Positions 26,121-35,191 of a stretch of 64,000 nucleotides of DNA are shown piece by piece (positions within the stretch are counted from its first letter, which is position 1; every line of letters begins with the position of its first letter). A program made the position numbers and the translations under genes. Source of the stretch: UBA3855 sp964472035 (GTDB taxonomy: Bacteria > Bacillota > Clostridia > Oscillospirales > Ruminococcaceae). Below the pieces are notes generated by a model, which had not been told where the DNA came from, ran no database searches, and saw nothing but the letters and a program-made list of their open reading frames with translations. The stretch is taken from assembly GCA_964472035.1 (NCBI GenBank), contig CAYYIT010000004.1:8422-72421 (forward strand), written 5' to 3'.

Positions 26121-28247
26121 ATGAAAAAAACGCGCAGAATTGTGATTGGAATATTAGTTTGTGCCATGATGATGGGGACGGCAGCGGGAATGCCGGAGAT
26201 TGCGGGGTCAATGAGTATGACAGCAAGCGCAGGAGGATTCGTCGAAGGCACCTATGATATGCTGACCTATCTGGATTATGGGGATCATATTGTGATTGAA
26301 ATTTGTGATGATTCTGCAACAAAAGTCGTAATTCCAAGTGAAATTAATGGAGTTCCGGTGACAAGCATTGAAAGTTCAGCATTTAGCAAATGCACCAGTC
26401 TCACCTCAGTCACCATTCCCTCCAGTGTGACAAGTATCGGTGATTTTGCATTTTTTCAATGTAAAAACCTTGCTGATGTCATCATTTCCGATGGTGTGAC
26501 AAGTATTGGCAGTTATGTGTTTGCGTATTGTAGCAGTCTTACTCAAATCACCATTCCAGGTAGTGTGACGAGTATCAGCGATCATGCATTTTATGAGTGC
26601 ACTGCTCTCACGGATGTCATTATCTCCGATGGTGTTGTGAGTATCAGCGATCATGCATTTTATGAGTGCACTGCTCTCACTAAAGTCACCATTCCAGATA
26701 GCATAACGAATATCGGTATTTTTGCATTTAGTTATTGCACTAACCTTACTGAAATCACCATTCCTGCCAGCGTGACAACCATTGGTCAAGATGCGTTTTT
26801 GCAGTGCACCAACCTCAACACGGTTACCATCCTCGGTGGTATGATGAGTATCGGCGATCAAGCGTTTATGGAATGCTCCAGTCTTACTACCCTTATCATC
26901 CTTGGAGACATAACTAGTATCGGTGAATCTGCGTTTTCTTGGTGTACTAGTCTCACTACAGTTACCAACCTTGGTAATATAACGAGTATAGGGGATTCCA
27001 CGTTTTATGGATGCACAAGCCTTACCTCAGTCACCATCCCTGATAGTGTGACAAATATCGGCGACAATGCATTTTATTTTTGTGAAAGTCTCGCTGAAAT
27101 CACTATTCCTACCAGTGTGACAAGTATCGGTAACAATGCGTTTTATTACTGCACCAGTCTCACTGAAATTACTATACCTGCCAGCGTGACAAGTATTGGC
27201 GTCGAAGCGTTTGCACATTGCGATGGGCTTACACAATTTGTAGTTGATAAGAGTAATCCTTCTTATACAAGCGAGAACGGAATTCTATTTAACAAAGATC
27301 AAACTACGTTGATCGTATATCCTGCCGGAAAAACCGAAGAGGGATACCAAATCCCCACTGGCGTATTAAATATCGGCAGCCACGCCTTTTGCAAGTGTGA
27401 TAACCTCACCAAAATTATTATCCCTAATAGTGTGACAAGTATCGGTTATTGGGCTTTTCATGGATGCGATGGCCTTGTAGAAATATCCATTCCTGCCAGT
27501 GTAACAAATATCGATGATAATGCATTTGGCGTATGTATTGGGCTCACACAGATTATCGTTGATGAGAAAAATTCTTATTATACAAGCGAGAACGGCGTTC
27601 TGTTCAATAAGGACAAAACTGCGCTGATTAAATATCCTATTAAAAATGATGAAAGCTACATTATTCCCGAAAGTGTGAAAAGCATAGGTGATTCGGCTTT
27701 TAATTGCTGCATTAATCTTACCTCAGTCACCATCCCCAATAGTGTGACAAATATCGGCAATAGGGCTTTTAGCAGTTGCATTAACCTTAACTCCATTACC
27801 ATCCCTAATGGTGTGACGAGCATCAATGAGGATGTGTTTGCGAATTGTTACGGCCTCACTACAGTCACTATTCCCTCTAGTGTGACGAACATTGGTGATT
27901 GTGCATTTATTTTCTGTGACAACCTCACCGATGTCTACTACACCAGTACCGAAGAAGAGTGGAATGCAGTCACCATCAGTGGAGGTAATGAGTCTCTTCT
28001 TGCTGCCACCATCCACTACAACTACACCCCCACCGAAACCGAAACCACCTACGGCGACATCGACGGCAATGGAAAAGTCGAGATTCTTGATGTCATCGCC
28101 CTGAGCAAATCCCTCATGGGCGCTGGCACTCTCAGTACAGAGGCGGCTGCAAATGCGGATGTAGATCAGAACGGCAATATCAACACTACCGACGCCCTCA
28201 ACATCATGAAATTCCTCGTCAAGCTCATTCCTGAGCTTCCTATATAA
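26121..28247 (+). CDS. Secreted leucine-rich repeat (BspA-like) protein with C-terminal dockerin
   Basis: 708 aa from the ATG at 26121 (AAAGGGTGA upstream). A signal peptide (IVIGILVCAMMMGTAAGM) precedes roughly twenty 23-residue LRR_5 repeats with the core CxxLxxVxIPxSVTxIGxxAF, seen in BspA-family surface proteins. After a short PTETETT linker a dockerin ends the protein, with loops DIDGNGKVEILDV and DVDQNGNINTTDAL. The repeats suggest protein or glycan binding at the cell surface, and the dockerin suggests scaffoldin attachment. The base composition is more AT-rich than in its neighbours, which may mean transfer or simply repeat expansion. Confidence 0.9.
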   Translation: MKKTRRIVIGILVCAMMMGTAAGMPEIAGSMSMTASAGGFVEGTYDMLTYLDYGDHIVIEICDDSATKVVIPSEINGVPVTSIESSAFSKCTSLTSVTIPSSVTSIGDFAFFQCKNLADVIISDGVTSIGSYVFAYCSSLTQITIPGSVTSISDHAFYECTALTDVIISDGVVSISDHAFYECTALTKVTIPDSITNIGIFAFSYCTNLTEITIPASVTTIGQDAFLQCTNLNTVTILGGMMSIGDQAFMECSSLTTLIILGDITSIGESAFSWCTSLTTVTNLGNITSIGDSTFYGCTSLTSVTIPDSVTNIGDNAFYFCESLAEITIPTSVTSIGNNAFYYCTSLTEITIPASVTSIGVEAFAHCDGLTQFVVDKSNPSYTSENGILFNKDQTTLIVYPAGKTEEGYQIPTGVLNIGSHAFCKCDNLTKIIIPNSVTSIGYWAFHGCDGLVEISIPASVTNIDDNAFGVCIGLTQIIVDEKNSYYTSENGVLFNKDKTALIKYPIKNDESYIIPESVKSIGDSAFNCCINLTSVTIPNSVTNIGNRAFSSCINLNSITIPNGVTSINEDVFANCYGLTTVTIPSSVTNIGDCAFIFCDNLTDVYYTSTEEEWNAVTISGGNESLLAATIHYNYTPTETETTYGDIDGNGKVEILDVIALSKSLMGAGTLSTEAAANADVDQNGNINTTDALNIMKFLVKLIPELPI

Positions 28248-28259
28248 CGTATATAACAA

Positions 28260-28293
28260 AAACCGCCCCGGTTCGTAAAAACCGGGGCGGTTT
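28260..28293. terminator. Bidirectional terminator between the LRR gene and metK
   Basis: AAACCGCCCCGGTT pairs with AACCGGGGCGGTTT around a short loop; T-rich sequence follows in both directions. It serves the convergent gene ends at 28247 and 28299. Confidence 0.85.
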
Positions 28294-28298
28294 CTTTG

Positions 28299-29474
28299 TT
28301 ATTCTGCCAGTGCTGCCTTGATGGCATCGACCTTGTCGGTCTTCTCCCAGACAACATTGAGATTCTCTCTGCCAAAGTGGCCGTAGGCTGCCAGCTGTCT
28401 GTACTGCGGACGGCGCAGGTCGAGCATGTCGATGATGCCCTGCGGACGCAGATCAAACACCTTGTTTACGGCATTGGCAAGTGCTTCCTCGGAAACCTTG
28501 CCGGTACCGAAGGTCTCCACCAGAACGGAAACCGGACGTGCCACGCCGATCGCATACGCCAGCTGGATCTCGCACTTGTCTGCAAGGCCTGCTGCAACGA
28601 TGTTCTTGGCGATATATCTTGCTGCATACGCTGCGGAACGGTCCACCTTCGTCGGATCCTTACCGCTGAACGCACCGCCGCCGTGTCTTGCATAGCCGCC
28701 GTAGGTATCAACGATGATCTTTCTGCCGGTCAGGCCGCTGTCGCCCTGCGGACCGCCGATCACGAAACGGCCGGTGGGATTGATGTAGATCTTGGTGTTC
28801 TCGTCCATCAGCTCTGCGGGGATCACGGTGTCGATCACGAGCGCCTTGATGTCATCGCGGATCTTCTCGATCGGGATATCCCCTGCATGCTGTGTGGAAA
28901 CAACGACCGCATCCACGCGGACGGGCTTGCCGTTCTCGTCATATTCTACAGTTACCTGGGACTTGCCGTCGGGACGCAGGTAACGGAGGGTTCCGGTCTT
29001 GCGGACTTCCGTGAGCTTAAGGGAGAGCTTGTGCGCGAGAGAAATCGGCATCGGCATCAGCTCCGGTGTCTCGTTGCAGGCATAGCCGAACATCAGACCC
29101 TGGTCGCCGGCACCGGTCTCCTTCTCATAGTCGGAGCTGTCGTAGGACTCGTTGACGCCCATGGCAATATCGGGGGACTGCTCATCGATGGCGGTCAGGA
29201 CATTGCAGGTGTGGCCGTCGAAGCCGAATTTTGCACGGTCGTAGCCGATATCGATCACGACCTTTCTTGCGATCTTGGCGATATCCACTCGTGCCTTGGT
29301 GGTGATCTCACCCATGCACAGCACCATACCGGTGGTGCAGGCAGTCTCACAGGCAACTCTTGCCATGGGATCCTGCTCGAGGATGGCGTCGAGGACGGCA
29401 TCGGAGATCTGGTCACAGATCTTGTCGGGATGTCCCTCGGTTACGGACTCGGATGTGAATAAAAACTTCTGCAT
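28299..29474 (-). CDS. metK: S-adenosylmethionine synthetase
   Basis: 391 aa from MQKFLFTSESVTEGHPDK, with AGGAGG six bases upstream. The three MetK signatures are visible: SVTEGHPDKICDQISDAVLD, GDQGLMFGYACNETPELMP (substrate-binding hexapeptide region) and GGAFSGKDPTKVDRSAAY (P loop-like). The enzyme makes SAM from methionine and ATP. It is controlled by a SAM-I riboswitch directly upstream. Confidence 0.98.
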   Translation of the reverse strand: MQKFLFTSESVTEGHPDKICDQISDAVLDAILEQDPMARVACETACTTGMVLCMGEITTKARVDIAKIARKVVIDIGYDRAKFGFDGHTCNVLTAIDEQSPDIAMGVNESYDSSDYEKETGAGDQGLMFGYACNETPELMPMPISLAHKLSLKLTEVRKTGTLRYLRPDGKSQVTVEYDENGKPVRVDAVVVSTQHAGDIPIEKIRDDIKALVIDTVIPAELMDENTKIYINPTGRFVIGGPQGDSGLTGRKIIVDTYGGYARHGGGAFSGKDPTKVDRSAAYAARYIAKNIVAAGLADKCEIQLAYAIGVARPVSVLVETFGTGKVSEEALANAVNKVFDLRPQGIIDMLDLRRPQYRQLAAYGHFGRENLNVVWEKTDKVDAIKAALAE

Positions 29475-29558
29475 CATAAACCTCCTGTTGGTTCGGGTTT
29501 GCGCCGGATGCGGCGCAGCTTTCATCATCTTTCTGGTACAATCGACAATGATGGGAAA

Positions 29559-29589
29559 GAAAAAACGGCATTCGTTTACCGAACGCCGT
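29559..29589 (-). terminator. Expression-platform terminator of the SAM-I riboswitch
   Basis: CGGCGTTCG pairs with CGAATGCCG around a five-base loop and is followed by a run of six Ts on the minus strand. It sits between the aptamer and metK. Confidence 0.9.
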
Positions 29590-29605
29590 GAATTGCTTAA
29601 AATTC

Positions 29606-29701
29606 CTCATCTCTCGGTAATACCGCAGGATTTAGCACCTTGTCCGTTCCGGACAGGTTGCCGGGCTTCACAGGACCTGTTCCTCAGCCGCTCTTGATAA
29701 G
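29606..29701 (-). promoter_or_regulatory. SAM-I (S-box) riboswitch aptamer
   Basis: The minus strand shows the S-box landmarks in order: CTTATCAAGAG, GGCTGAGG, CCCGGCAACC, AAGGTGCTAAATCC and GAGAGATGAG. The P1 helix is CTTATC/GATGAG. High SAM should favour the downstream terminator and shut off metK. Confidence 0.95.
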
Positions 29702-29725
29702 GGTGCAGGGCTTGCCTGCACATCT

Positions 29726-29754
29726 ATTATACTATATTATGAAGCGCTTGTCAA
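29726..29754 (-). promoter_or_regulatory. Promoter of the riboswitch-metK transcript
   Basis: Consensus TTGACA and TATAAT with a 17-base spacer on the minus strand, just upstream of the aptamer. Confidence 0.92.
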
Positions 29755-29855
29755 GGGGGTCGGCGCATTCGGGAACGAACGCACAAATTATGATGTACAC
29801 CTGACTCAGACAGGCTTCTGCAAAACTGTCGTTTCCTCTCCTCCTTTTCAGCTGA

Positions 29856-29884
29856 TTGACTTTTTCAATCGGGTTTGCTATAAT
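29856..29884 (+). promoter_or_regulatory. Promoter of the YhfC-like gene
   Basis: TTGACT and TATAAT with a 17-base spacer, about 70 bases before the start codon. Confidence 0.85.
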
Positions 29885-29957
29885 ATCTGGTATAGAGTAA
29901 GCAATCCGCTTGATCGGCAAATCGTTATTTTGATAAACGGAGAATATGGAGATGATC

Positions 29958-30608
29958 ATGACAGATATCAACTGCCTTCTTGCAGGACTGACAAGACTGT
30001 TCAGTCCACTGCTGCTGCTTCTTTTCTGGCACAAAAAAACCGGTGCACGGTTTTATCCTGCGGCGATTGCTTTTGCGGTCTGTCTTCCGGTTTTTTTCAT
30101 TGGTGCTTCCATCCGTTCCGGATTTAGTCACAACGATCCGCTGGCTTATTATATTCAGCAGGGTCTGCTCTATGGCATTCTTGAAGAGGGCGCGAAGTTT
30201 CTGGTGTTATCTATTCTGCTTTCTTCCTATGACAGCCGAAAGGACGCCGTGACCTACGGCATCGGACATGGTGCATATGAGGGATTCGGTGCCGGACTCT
30301 CCTGCCTTGGACTCATCGGCTTGTACACTGCTGCCCCGGATATCCTTTTGTTCAATCTTTGGGCAGTAATTGAAGGATCAGCATTCGTCATCGCATTGAC
30401 CGTACTGATCTTCTACGGCATCTATACAGGCAAATCCAAAGTGATGCTGCCCATCGCCATGCTCTTGCACGCCGTCAGCAATGCGGTCATAGGAATTTTC
30501 ACCGAACCCGTTGCGATCACAATACGCACCCTGCTGACTGCAGGCATCTGCTTTGCTGCATACCGCTGCTGGCAGGCGATGTGGAGTCCGTATGAGAATG
30601 AATCCTGA
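29958..30608 (+). CDS. YhfC-family membrane protein (putative intramembrane protease)
   Basis: 216 aa from the ATG at 29958, which has GGAG six bases upstream. Six to seven membrane segments are visible. The pair EEGAKFLVL and YGIGHGAYEGFG gives the Glu-Glu and His residues characteristic of YhfC and related CPBP-type membrane peptidases, and LLHAVSNAVIG supplies a second conserved His. The function of YhfC proteins is not established. Confidence 0.8.
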   Translation: MTDINCLLAGLTRLFSPLLLLLFWHKKTGARFYPAAIAFAVCLPVFFIGASIRSGFSHNDPLAYYIQQGLLYGILEEGAKFLVLSILLSSYDSRKDAVTYGIGHGAYEGFGAGLSCLGLIGLYTAAPDILLFNLWAVIEGSAFVIALTVLIFYGIYTGKSKVMLPIAMLLHAVSNAVIGIFTEPVAITIRTLLTAGICFAAYRCWQAMWSPYENES

Positions 30609-30728
30609 AATCTGTGCACCCGCGTAACACAAACATTCTATTGCTCAAATTCCGACTCCTAACCTGCCAAAGCCGAAGTGTATCACAATGCAACTGGCAT
30701 GGGCGACTGTTTTTCCACAATATAGAGA

Positions 30729-30756
30729 GATCCCCTGCGCTTTTGCACAGGGGATC
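30729..30756 (-). terminator. Terminator after the anti-sigma-like gene
   Basis: GATCCCCTG pairs with CAGGGGATC, placed a few bases after the stop codon at 30762; T-rich sequence follows weakly. Confidence 0.6.
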
Positions 30757-30761
30757 ATGGT

Positions 30762-31817
30762 TTATTCCGCTTCTTCAGGAAGCGTGAAATCAACGCTCCA
30801 CATTCCGTTGATACCGGATCCGTATTTGCACAGATAACCGCCCAATTGACATTCACGAAGCTGCTCTTCTTCGATTTCAAAGATATAATCCGTATAGCCC
30901 TTCTCAAGGTCGGAGGTCAGCTCACCGGATACACTGATCTCACTGGTGATCTTCTCTCCGTCCGCAGTCATAAGCCATACCTCAGCATTTGTCAGCATTT
31001 CGCGGTCTTCGCAGCGAGTCTGGATATGCAGCTTGCCATCAATATAACCGATCGCCGTCAGTGCAGTCGATTCCATCGGCAGTGCGATCTCCATGGTCGG
31101 CGCCAGCATTCTCTTCATTTCTTCCGTCATTTCCGCGCTTGCCATGCTGCCGCTCAGGCCGTAGCCGTAGTTCCGAAGTGCCTCGTCCTCCCACACAGTA
31201 TCCGTCAGAGCAAGCTCCGCAAGATCCACATCGGACAGAATGCCTTCATATTCCATGAAGTCTCCCACGATCCTTTGAATATGGAACATTGCCTTCTCTC
31301 CGGACAGCAGGCACTTGGATTCTGTTTCCAGTTCGATCAAAAACGTCAGCGTACGGGTTTCCGGATCATATTCCGTATATTCCATGCGGCAGGTGTAACC
31401 GGATCCGATCCGTTCACTGGGATCAAGAAAATACTGGGAATACATACGTTCCAGATCCATGTTCAGCCTGTCGCCCTCAAGATCCTGCAGCGTCACATAG
31501 ATCTGTGCGGTATTCCCCTTCAGATACATCGCTCCGACCTCCATGCGGATGCCCTGATCCTCGCAGAAAGTCTGTACGGGTCTGAATTTCTCCGCGGTCT
31601 CCGGCGCGATCTTATGCAGCACGTCATAGAATGCCGGCACATTGGCTGCCAGCACCGGCACACTGCCGAGTGCAACCGCCGCACAGGCTGCCGCAGTGAC
31701 GGTATAGCGGATCACGGGACGGGGCTTCACGTTTGAAGCGGCATCAATGGTTTGTTCGATGAGTGCATCATCGGGACGGATATTGGCATATAAGCCGTTG
31801 TACTGTTCCTTCATCAT
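30762..31817 (-). CDS. Putative membrane anti-sigma factor / DUF4179-like protein
   Basis: 351 aa. A short cytoplasmic N-terminus (YNGLYANIRPDDALIEQTI) precedes one membrane helix at about residues 38-58 (YTVTAAACAAVALGSVPVLA) and a large extracytoplasmic domain. This layout and its position right behind a sigma-70 family gene match the DUF4179-type anti-sigma-like proteins of Clostridia. The ATG follows the sigma gene's stop by four bases, with AAGGAGG inside the sigma gene's end, so the two are translationally linked. The regulatory role is inferred from context. Confidence 0.7.
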   Translation of the reverse strand: MMKEQYNGLYANIRPDDALIEQTIDAASNVKPRPVIRYTVTAAACAAVALGSVPVLAANVPAFYDVLHKIAPETAEKFRPVQTFCEDQGIRMEVGAMYLKGNTAQIYVTLQDLEGDRLNMDLERMYSQYFLDPSERIGSGYTCRMEYTEYDPETRTLTFLIELETESKCLLSGEKAMFHIQRIVGDFMEYEGILSDVDLAELALTDTVWEDEALRNYGYGLSGSMASAEMTEEMKRMLAPTMEIALPMESTALTAIGYIDGKLHIQTRCEDREMLTNAEVWLMTADGEKITSEISVSGELTSDLEKGYTDYIFEIEEEQLRECQLGGYLCKYGSGINGMWSVDFTLPEEAE

Positions 31818-31820
31818 AGT

Positions 31821-32297
31821 TCATTCCTCCTTCAGCAGTCGTTCCAGCTGGTCACGGGCTCGTGTGAGCTGTGACCGGATGGTGGATGGTTTTCTTGACA
31901 GAATGCCGGCGATCTCCTCCGTGCTGTACCCCTCATAGTAGTACAGATAGATCACGGTACGGTATTTGCCCGGCAGCTCCGCCAAAGCCTTCTGCAGTCC
32001 GATCTCCTCCGGCTGGATGCCCTGCCACTGTTCCTCAAGGGAAACGGTATGGCGTTTCCAGGCGGAAGTCATCTGTTTCTTGGCACAGTTGACGGTCACC
32101 CGTATGAACCACGCCTTCTCGTGTTCGTCCGACGCAAATTTCGGCTTTTTACGCACATAGCGGAGAAAGGTCTCCTGGAACACGTCATCCGCATCGCTGC
32201 GGTTCTGTGTGTAGGAATACGCGACCCTGTAGACCAGATCCGAATACTTCCGGATCATCTGCTCCGCCTGCACCTGTGCCGGTCGGTTTCGACCCAT
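31821..32297 (-). CDS. RNA polymerase sigma factor, ECF type
   Basis: 158 aa from MGRNRPAQVQAEQMIRKYSD with GGGAGGTGATCGA just before the ATG. Region 2 is seen as DLVYRVAYSYTQNRSDADDVFQETF and region 4 as LPGKYRTVIYLYYYEGYSTEEIAG with the helix-turn-helix KPSTIRSQLTRARDQL. It pairs with the downstream putative anti-sigma gene. The signal and regulon are unknown. Confidence 0.92.
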   Translation of the reverse strand: MGRNRPAQVQAEQMIRKYSDLVYRVAYSYTQNRSDADDVFQETFLRYVRKKPKFASDEHEKAWFIRVTVNCAKKQMTSAWKRHTVSLEEQWQGIQPEEIGLQKALAELPGKYRTVIYLYYYEGYSTEEIAGILSRKPSTIRSQLTRARDQLERLLKEE

Positions 32298-32366
32298 TCG
32301 ATCACCTCCCTTTACTATACATACCCCGCACCCCTCCGAAATGCTGCAAATGGAAAGATTTTTTTC

Positions 32367-32400
32367 AAAAAAGAGGCACCCCATTGCAATGGAGTGCCTC
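32367..32400 (-). terminator. Terminator after the cytidylate kinase-like gene
   Basis: GAGGCACTCCATTG pairs with CAATGGGGTGCCTC and is followed by six Ts on the minus strand, just after the stop at 32408. Confidence 0.9.
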
Positions 32401-32407
32401 CGCTTTA

Positions 32408-33013
32408 TTATTTTGCCATCCGTTCCTTGCGCATCTCTACATAATCCACCAGCAGCTCGAGGGTCTTTTCCACGCCGAGCTTGGAAGAATTGATGGTCAT
32501 GTCATAGCCGCGGGAATCGCCCCACTTCATTTCGCAGTGGGAGTTATGGTACGCCTTACGCTTTCTATCGTGACGCTTCATGATACTCAGCGCTACGGAA
32601 TGTGTCACGCCGCGCTTTTCACAGGTACGCTGCGCCTTCATTTCCAGATCCGCAAGCACAAAGATCTTGACCAGGCCGTGGCATTCCTTGAGGACTTCCT
32701 CCGCGCATCTGCCGACGATCACGAAGGACTCGCCGCTCTTCGCCTTCTCGCGGATATAATCGAACTGGATGTTCGCGATATTCTCCTCCGGAGAATTGGA
32801 CATGCCGCGCACGGTTCTGTGGATGAGCATACGCTTGGGACGCTCATCGTACTTCTTCAGGTGGTTGACATTGATTTCCTTTTCGTTGGCGATCTCGTCC
32901 AGCAGATTTCTGTCGTAGAACGAAATGCCCAGACGCTCTGCAAGCGCCTTGCCGATGTCGTGTCCGCCGCTGCCATACTCACGGCTGATGGTAATGATCA
33001 ACTGTTGTTCCAT
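32408..33013 (-). CDS. Cytidylate kinase-like family protein
   Basis: 201 aa from the second ATG (MEQQLIITISREYGSGG), which is better spaced from GGGAGG than the ATG two codons upstream. The start ITISREYGSGGHDIGKALAERLG is the P-loop-like motif of the Cytidylate_kin2 family. FVIVGRCAEEVL and KRHDRKRKAYHN follow. The family is distinct from classical Cmk, and its substrate is not established. It is 31 bases downstream of the transporter gene and may be co-transcribed with it. Confidence 0.85.
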   Translation of the reverse strand: MEQQLIITISREYGSGGHDIGKALAERLGISFYDRNLLDEIANEKEINVNHLKKYDERPKRMLIHRTVRGMSNSPEENIANIQFDYIREKAKSGESFVIVGRCAEEVLKECHGLVKIFVLADLEMKAQRTCEKRGVTHSVALSIMKRHDRKRKAYHNSHCEMKWGDSRGYDMTINSSKLGVEKTLELLVDYVEMRKERMAK

Positions 33014-33044
33014 ATGCATTTCCTCCCGTTATTTTTCTCTTTTA

Positions 33045-34457
33045 TTATAAATACAATGCACAGATATAAACCGTGCTGATCAGCAGAACGATAAGGGTAA
33101 TGGGTGCAAGCTTCTTGCAGTATTCACCCCAGCTGATCGGATGACCGGCCTTTGCGGCAACGGAGGTGCCGACAACATTTGCCGATGCGCCGATGGGTGT
33201 TGCACTGCCGCCGATATCCGTACCCATTGCCAGGGACCATGCAAGCGTTTCAAGGGATACGCCGGACGTTGCGGACAGGGTCTTGATGATGGGCAGCATG
33301 GTTGCTGCGAAGGGGATATTATCGATGAACGCACTTGCGATACCGGATACCCAGATAATGATCGCGATCATCAGATAAGGATTGCCGCCGCAGATCTTGC
33401 TGATCAGATCCGCGATCAGTACCAGAACGCCGGTGCGCTCCAGACCGCCGACAACGACGAACAGTCCGGTAAAGAACAGCAGGGTCTTATAGTCCACCTT
33501 GCTCATGATCTCCGGAATGTGCTTCAGGGATGTCAGGATCGTCAGAACTGCGATCACAACACCGATGAACGCAACGGTCAGGCCAGTTGCAGAATGGGAA
33601 ATCAGAAGTGCAACTGCCAGCACAAAGATCACGATGCTGATCCAGAAGCCCTTCATGTCCTTGATCGCACTCTTCGGGGACGGAAGATTTGCAAAATCAG
33701 ATGCATCCGCCGCGCCGCCTGCTAATTCCTTACGCATGATCAGGTAGAAATATGCCACCACGAACACAAAGGAGATCAGTGCGATCACACCAGTGTTCAT
33801 TACGAAATCCATGAAAGAATAGCCAAGATTCGAGCCGATGATGATGTTGGGCGGGTCGCCGCACATCGTAGCGGAACCGCCGAGGTTTGCACAGAAGATC
33901 TCGGACAGGATCATCGGCACCGGATTGAAGCGCAGCATTTTTGCAAGCTCCACCGTTACCGCCGCCAGGAACAGAATGACCGTAATACTGTCGATGAACA
34001 TCGCAAGGAAGAACGACATCGTCATAAATGCAAGGAAAATGGGGATCGTTTTATAGTGCACCATTTTCGCGATCTGCATACACAGCCAGCGGAAAAATCC
34101 GACTCTCGCCATGCCCTCGACCATGATCATCATGCCGCCGAGGAACAGGATCGTTGCCCAGTCAACACCGCCGCCTTCTTCCTCCTCAGCCGCAGCCTCG
34201 CCCTCCACGATCTCCGTGATGGCGTCATCCACAGTCGTTTCCTCATGCGAGACGATCCAGAAATCCGCATGAACGATGGACTCCAGATTCACCGTATCCC
34301 ACATGGCGCCGAAATCGCGCATGCATACGCCGAATACCAGCACCAGTGTGAGCAGTCCGCACCCCAGTGTGACATAATGTTTTTCGATCTTCTCCGTGAT
34401 TACCAAAATGAACATAACAACGAAAATCACGATTGCACAAATTGCAGCAGCACTCAT
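33045..34457 (-). CDS. ArsB/NhaD-type ion transporter (SLC13-like permease)
   Basis: 470 aa with about eleven hydrophobic segments. An unusual acidic loop (EIVEGEAAAEEEEGGG) lies near residues 80-95. Conserved motifs are FIDSITVILFLAAVTVEL, GGSATMCGDPPNIIIGS and FIDNIPFAATMLPI; the paired GD/GGSA and NIP motifs are typical of the ion transporter superfamily that includes ArsB, NhaD and the P protein. Na+/H+ exchange is possible and would complement the Rnf complex, but the substrate is not proven. Confidence 0.88.
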   Translation of the reverse strand: MSAAAICAIVIFVVMFILVITEKIEKHYVTLGCGLLTLVLVFGVCMRDFGAMWDTVNLESIVHADFWIVSHEETTVDDAITEIVEGEAAAEEEEGGGVDWATILFLGGMMIMVEGMARVGFFRWLCMQIAKMVHYKTIPIFLAFMTMSFFLAMFIDSITVILFLAAVTVELAKMLRFNPVPMILSEIFCANLGGSATMCGDPPNIIIGSNLGYSFMDFVMNTGVIALISFVFVVAYFYLIMRKELAGGAADASDFANLPSPKSAIKDMKGFWISIVIFVLAVALLISHSATGLTVAFIGVVIAVLTILTSLKHIPEIMSKVDYKTLLFFTGLFVVVGGLERTGVLVLIADLISKICGGNPYLMIAIIIWVSGIASAFIDNIPFAATMLPIIKTLSATSGVSLETLAWSLAMGTDIGGSATPIGASANVVGTSVAAKAGHPISWGEYCKKLAPITLIVLLISTVYICALYL

Positions 34458-34590
34458 TGTATGTTCCTCCTTTCAGGAACCGGCACATCTCCCTCCGATT
34501 CCGCTATCATGATACGCCGTTCCGCCGCCATTTGTGAAGGCTCAAATACAGCAGAGTCCTTACAAATAACGTGGAAACATAGCCTATTTT

Positions 34591-34618
34591 ATTATATCAC
34601 TCCAATGTTAGAAGTCAA
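34591..34618 (-). promoter_or_regulatory. Promoter of the transporter gene
   Basis: Minus-strand TTGACT and TATAAT with a 16-base spacer, about 130 bases before the start codon. Confidence 0.75.
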
Positions 34619-34620
34619 CC

Positions 34621-34656
34621 AAAAATCGGGGCTTTTTTGAAAAAATCCCGATTTTT
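34621..34656. terminator. Bidirectional terminator-like hairpin
   Basis: AAAAATCGGG pairs with CCCGATTTTT around a 16-base loop. No transcribed gene precedes it on either strand inside the window, so it may insulate the tRNA and transporter promoters. Confidence 0.5.
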
Positions 34657-34800
34657 GTAGACTTGCACACTTTTATTTTGATTTAATGCAAAGAAGTGGC
34701 AAAATCGTCGATAAAGGGAGAAACCCTTCTGCATGATCGCACCGTATTTCGGCACATTTTCATGCCTTCAAAAAATTTTTTATTTTTTTGAAAAAAGGGG

Positions 34801-34829
34801 TTGACAAGTGTTCTCGTTTGTGGTATAAT
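34801..34829 (+). promoter_or_regulatory. Promoter of the tRNA locus
   Basis: Consensus TTGACA and TATAAT with a 17-base spacer and an extended TGG; about 40 bases before tRNA-Gln. Confidence 0.9.
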
Positions 34830-34869
34830 AAAAAAGCTGTGAGGGAAACCGAGCACAGCACTTCGACAC

Positions 34870-34944
34870 TGGGGTGTCGCCAAGCGGTAAGGCAGCGGAC
34901 TCTGACTCCGTTATTCGAGGGTTCAAATCCTTCCACCCCAACCA
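34870..34944 (+). tRNA. tRNA-Gln (anticodon CTG)
   Basis: Acceptor TGGGGTG pairs with CACCCCA; the anticodon loop CTCTGAC gives CTG, and the T-arm is GGGTTCAAATCC. The CCA end is encoded. It has its own strong promoter upstream. Confidence 0.95.
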
Positions 34945-34946
34945 CA

Positions 34947-34975
34947 GCCTCATACTTCGGTATGAGGCATTTTTT
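34947..34975 (+). terminator. Terminator between the two tRNA genes
   Basis: GCCTCATAC and GTATGAGGC enclose a TTCG tetraloop, followed by A and six Ts. It ends only six bases before tRNA-Ala. Confidence 0.85.
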
Positions 34976-34980
34976 GTATC

Positions 34981-35056
34981 GGGGCATTAGCGCAGCTGGG
35001 AGCGCGCCACACTGGCAGTGTGGAGGTCACGGGTTCGAACCCCGTATGCTCCACCA
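34981..35056 (+). tRNA. tRNA-Ala (anticodon GGC), host of the integrated element
   Basis: Acceptor GGGGCAT pairs with ATGCTCC; the anticodon loop CTGGCAG gives GGC; T-arm CGGGTTCGAACCCCG; CCA encoded. Its 3' 47 bases are duplicated at 43674-43720, so the intact tRNA is now made of host 5' sequence and element-supplied 3' sequence. No separate promoter was found; it may depend on read-through of the preceding terminator. Confidence 0.95.
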
Positions 35057-35057
35057 A
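35010..35057 (+). repeat. attL: 48-bp direct repeat in the tRNA-Ala 3' end
   Basis: From CACTGGCAGTGTGG through the tRNA CCA plus one A. It is identical to 43674-43721. The base before (A versus C) and after (T versus C) differ, which sets the limits. Confidence 0.95.
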
Positions 35058-35075
35058 TTTAAAATAACGTAAAAT

Positions 35076-35110
35076 AGGACAATTTCCGCAAAACGGAATT
35101 GTCCTGTTTT
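35076..35110 (+). terminator. Element-borne terminator after tRNA-Ala
   Basis: AGGACAATTTCCG pairs with CGGAATTGTCCT and is followed by GTTTTG. It replaces the native terminator now displaced to 43729-43764. Confidence 0.8.
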
Positions 35111-35128
35111 GTTATCCGAAAAGAGTTA

Positions 35129-35150
35129 GGGCACTATGAGGGCACTATTG
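35129..35150 (+). repeat. Tandem 11-bp repeats at the left end (possible integrase arm sites)
   Basis: GGGCACTATGA and GGGCACTATTG lie side by side about 75 bases inside attL. The same pair, plus a degenerate third copy, is found at 43540-43572 in the same orientation, about 100 bases inside attR. Confidence 0.6.
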
Positions 35151-35191
35151 ATAAAAATTCAGGGCTATCCGGCATTGGATAGCCCTATTTT

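Larger units (their letters stand above)
34458..34800. other. Intergenic stretch between the transporter and the tRNA locus
   Basis: Contains the transporter promoter (34591-34618), a bidirectional terminator-like hairpin (34621-34656) and an AT-rich stretch up to the tRNA promoter. No gene was found. Confidence 0.5.
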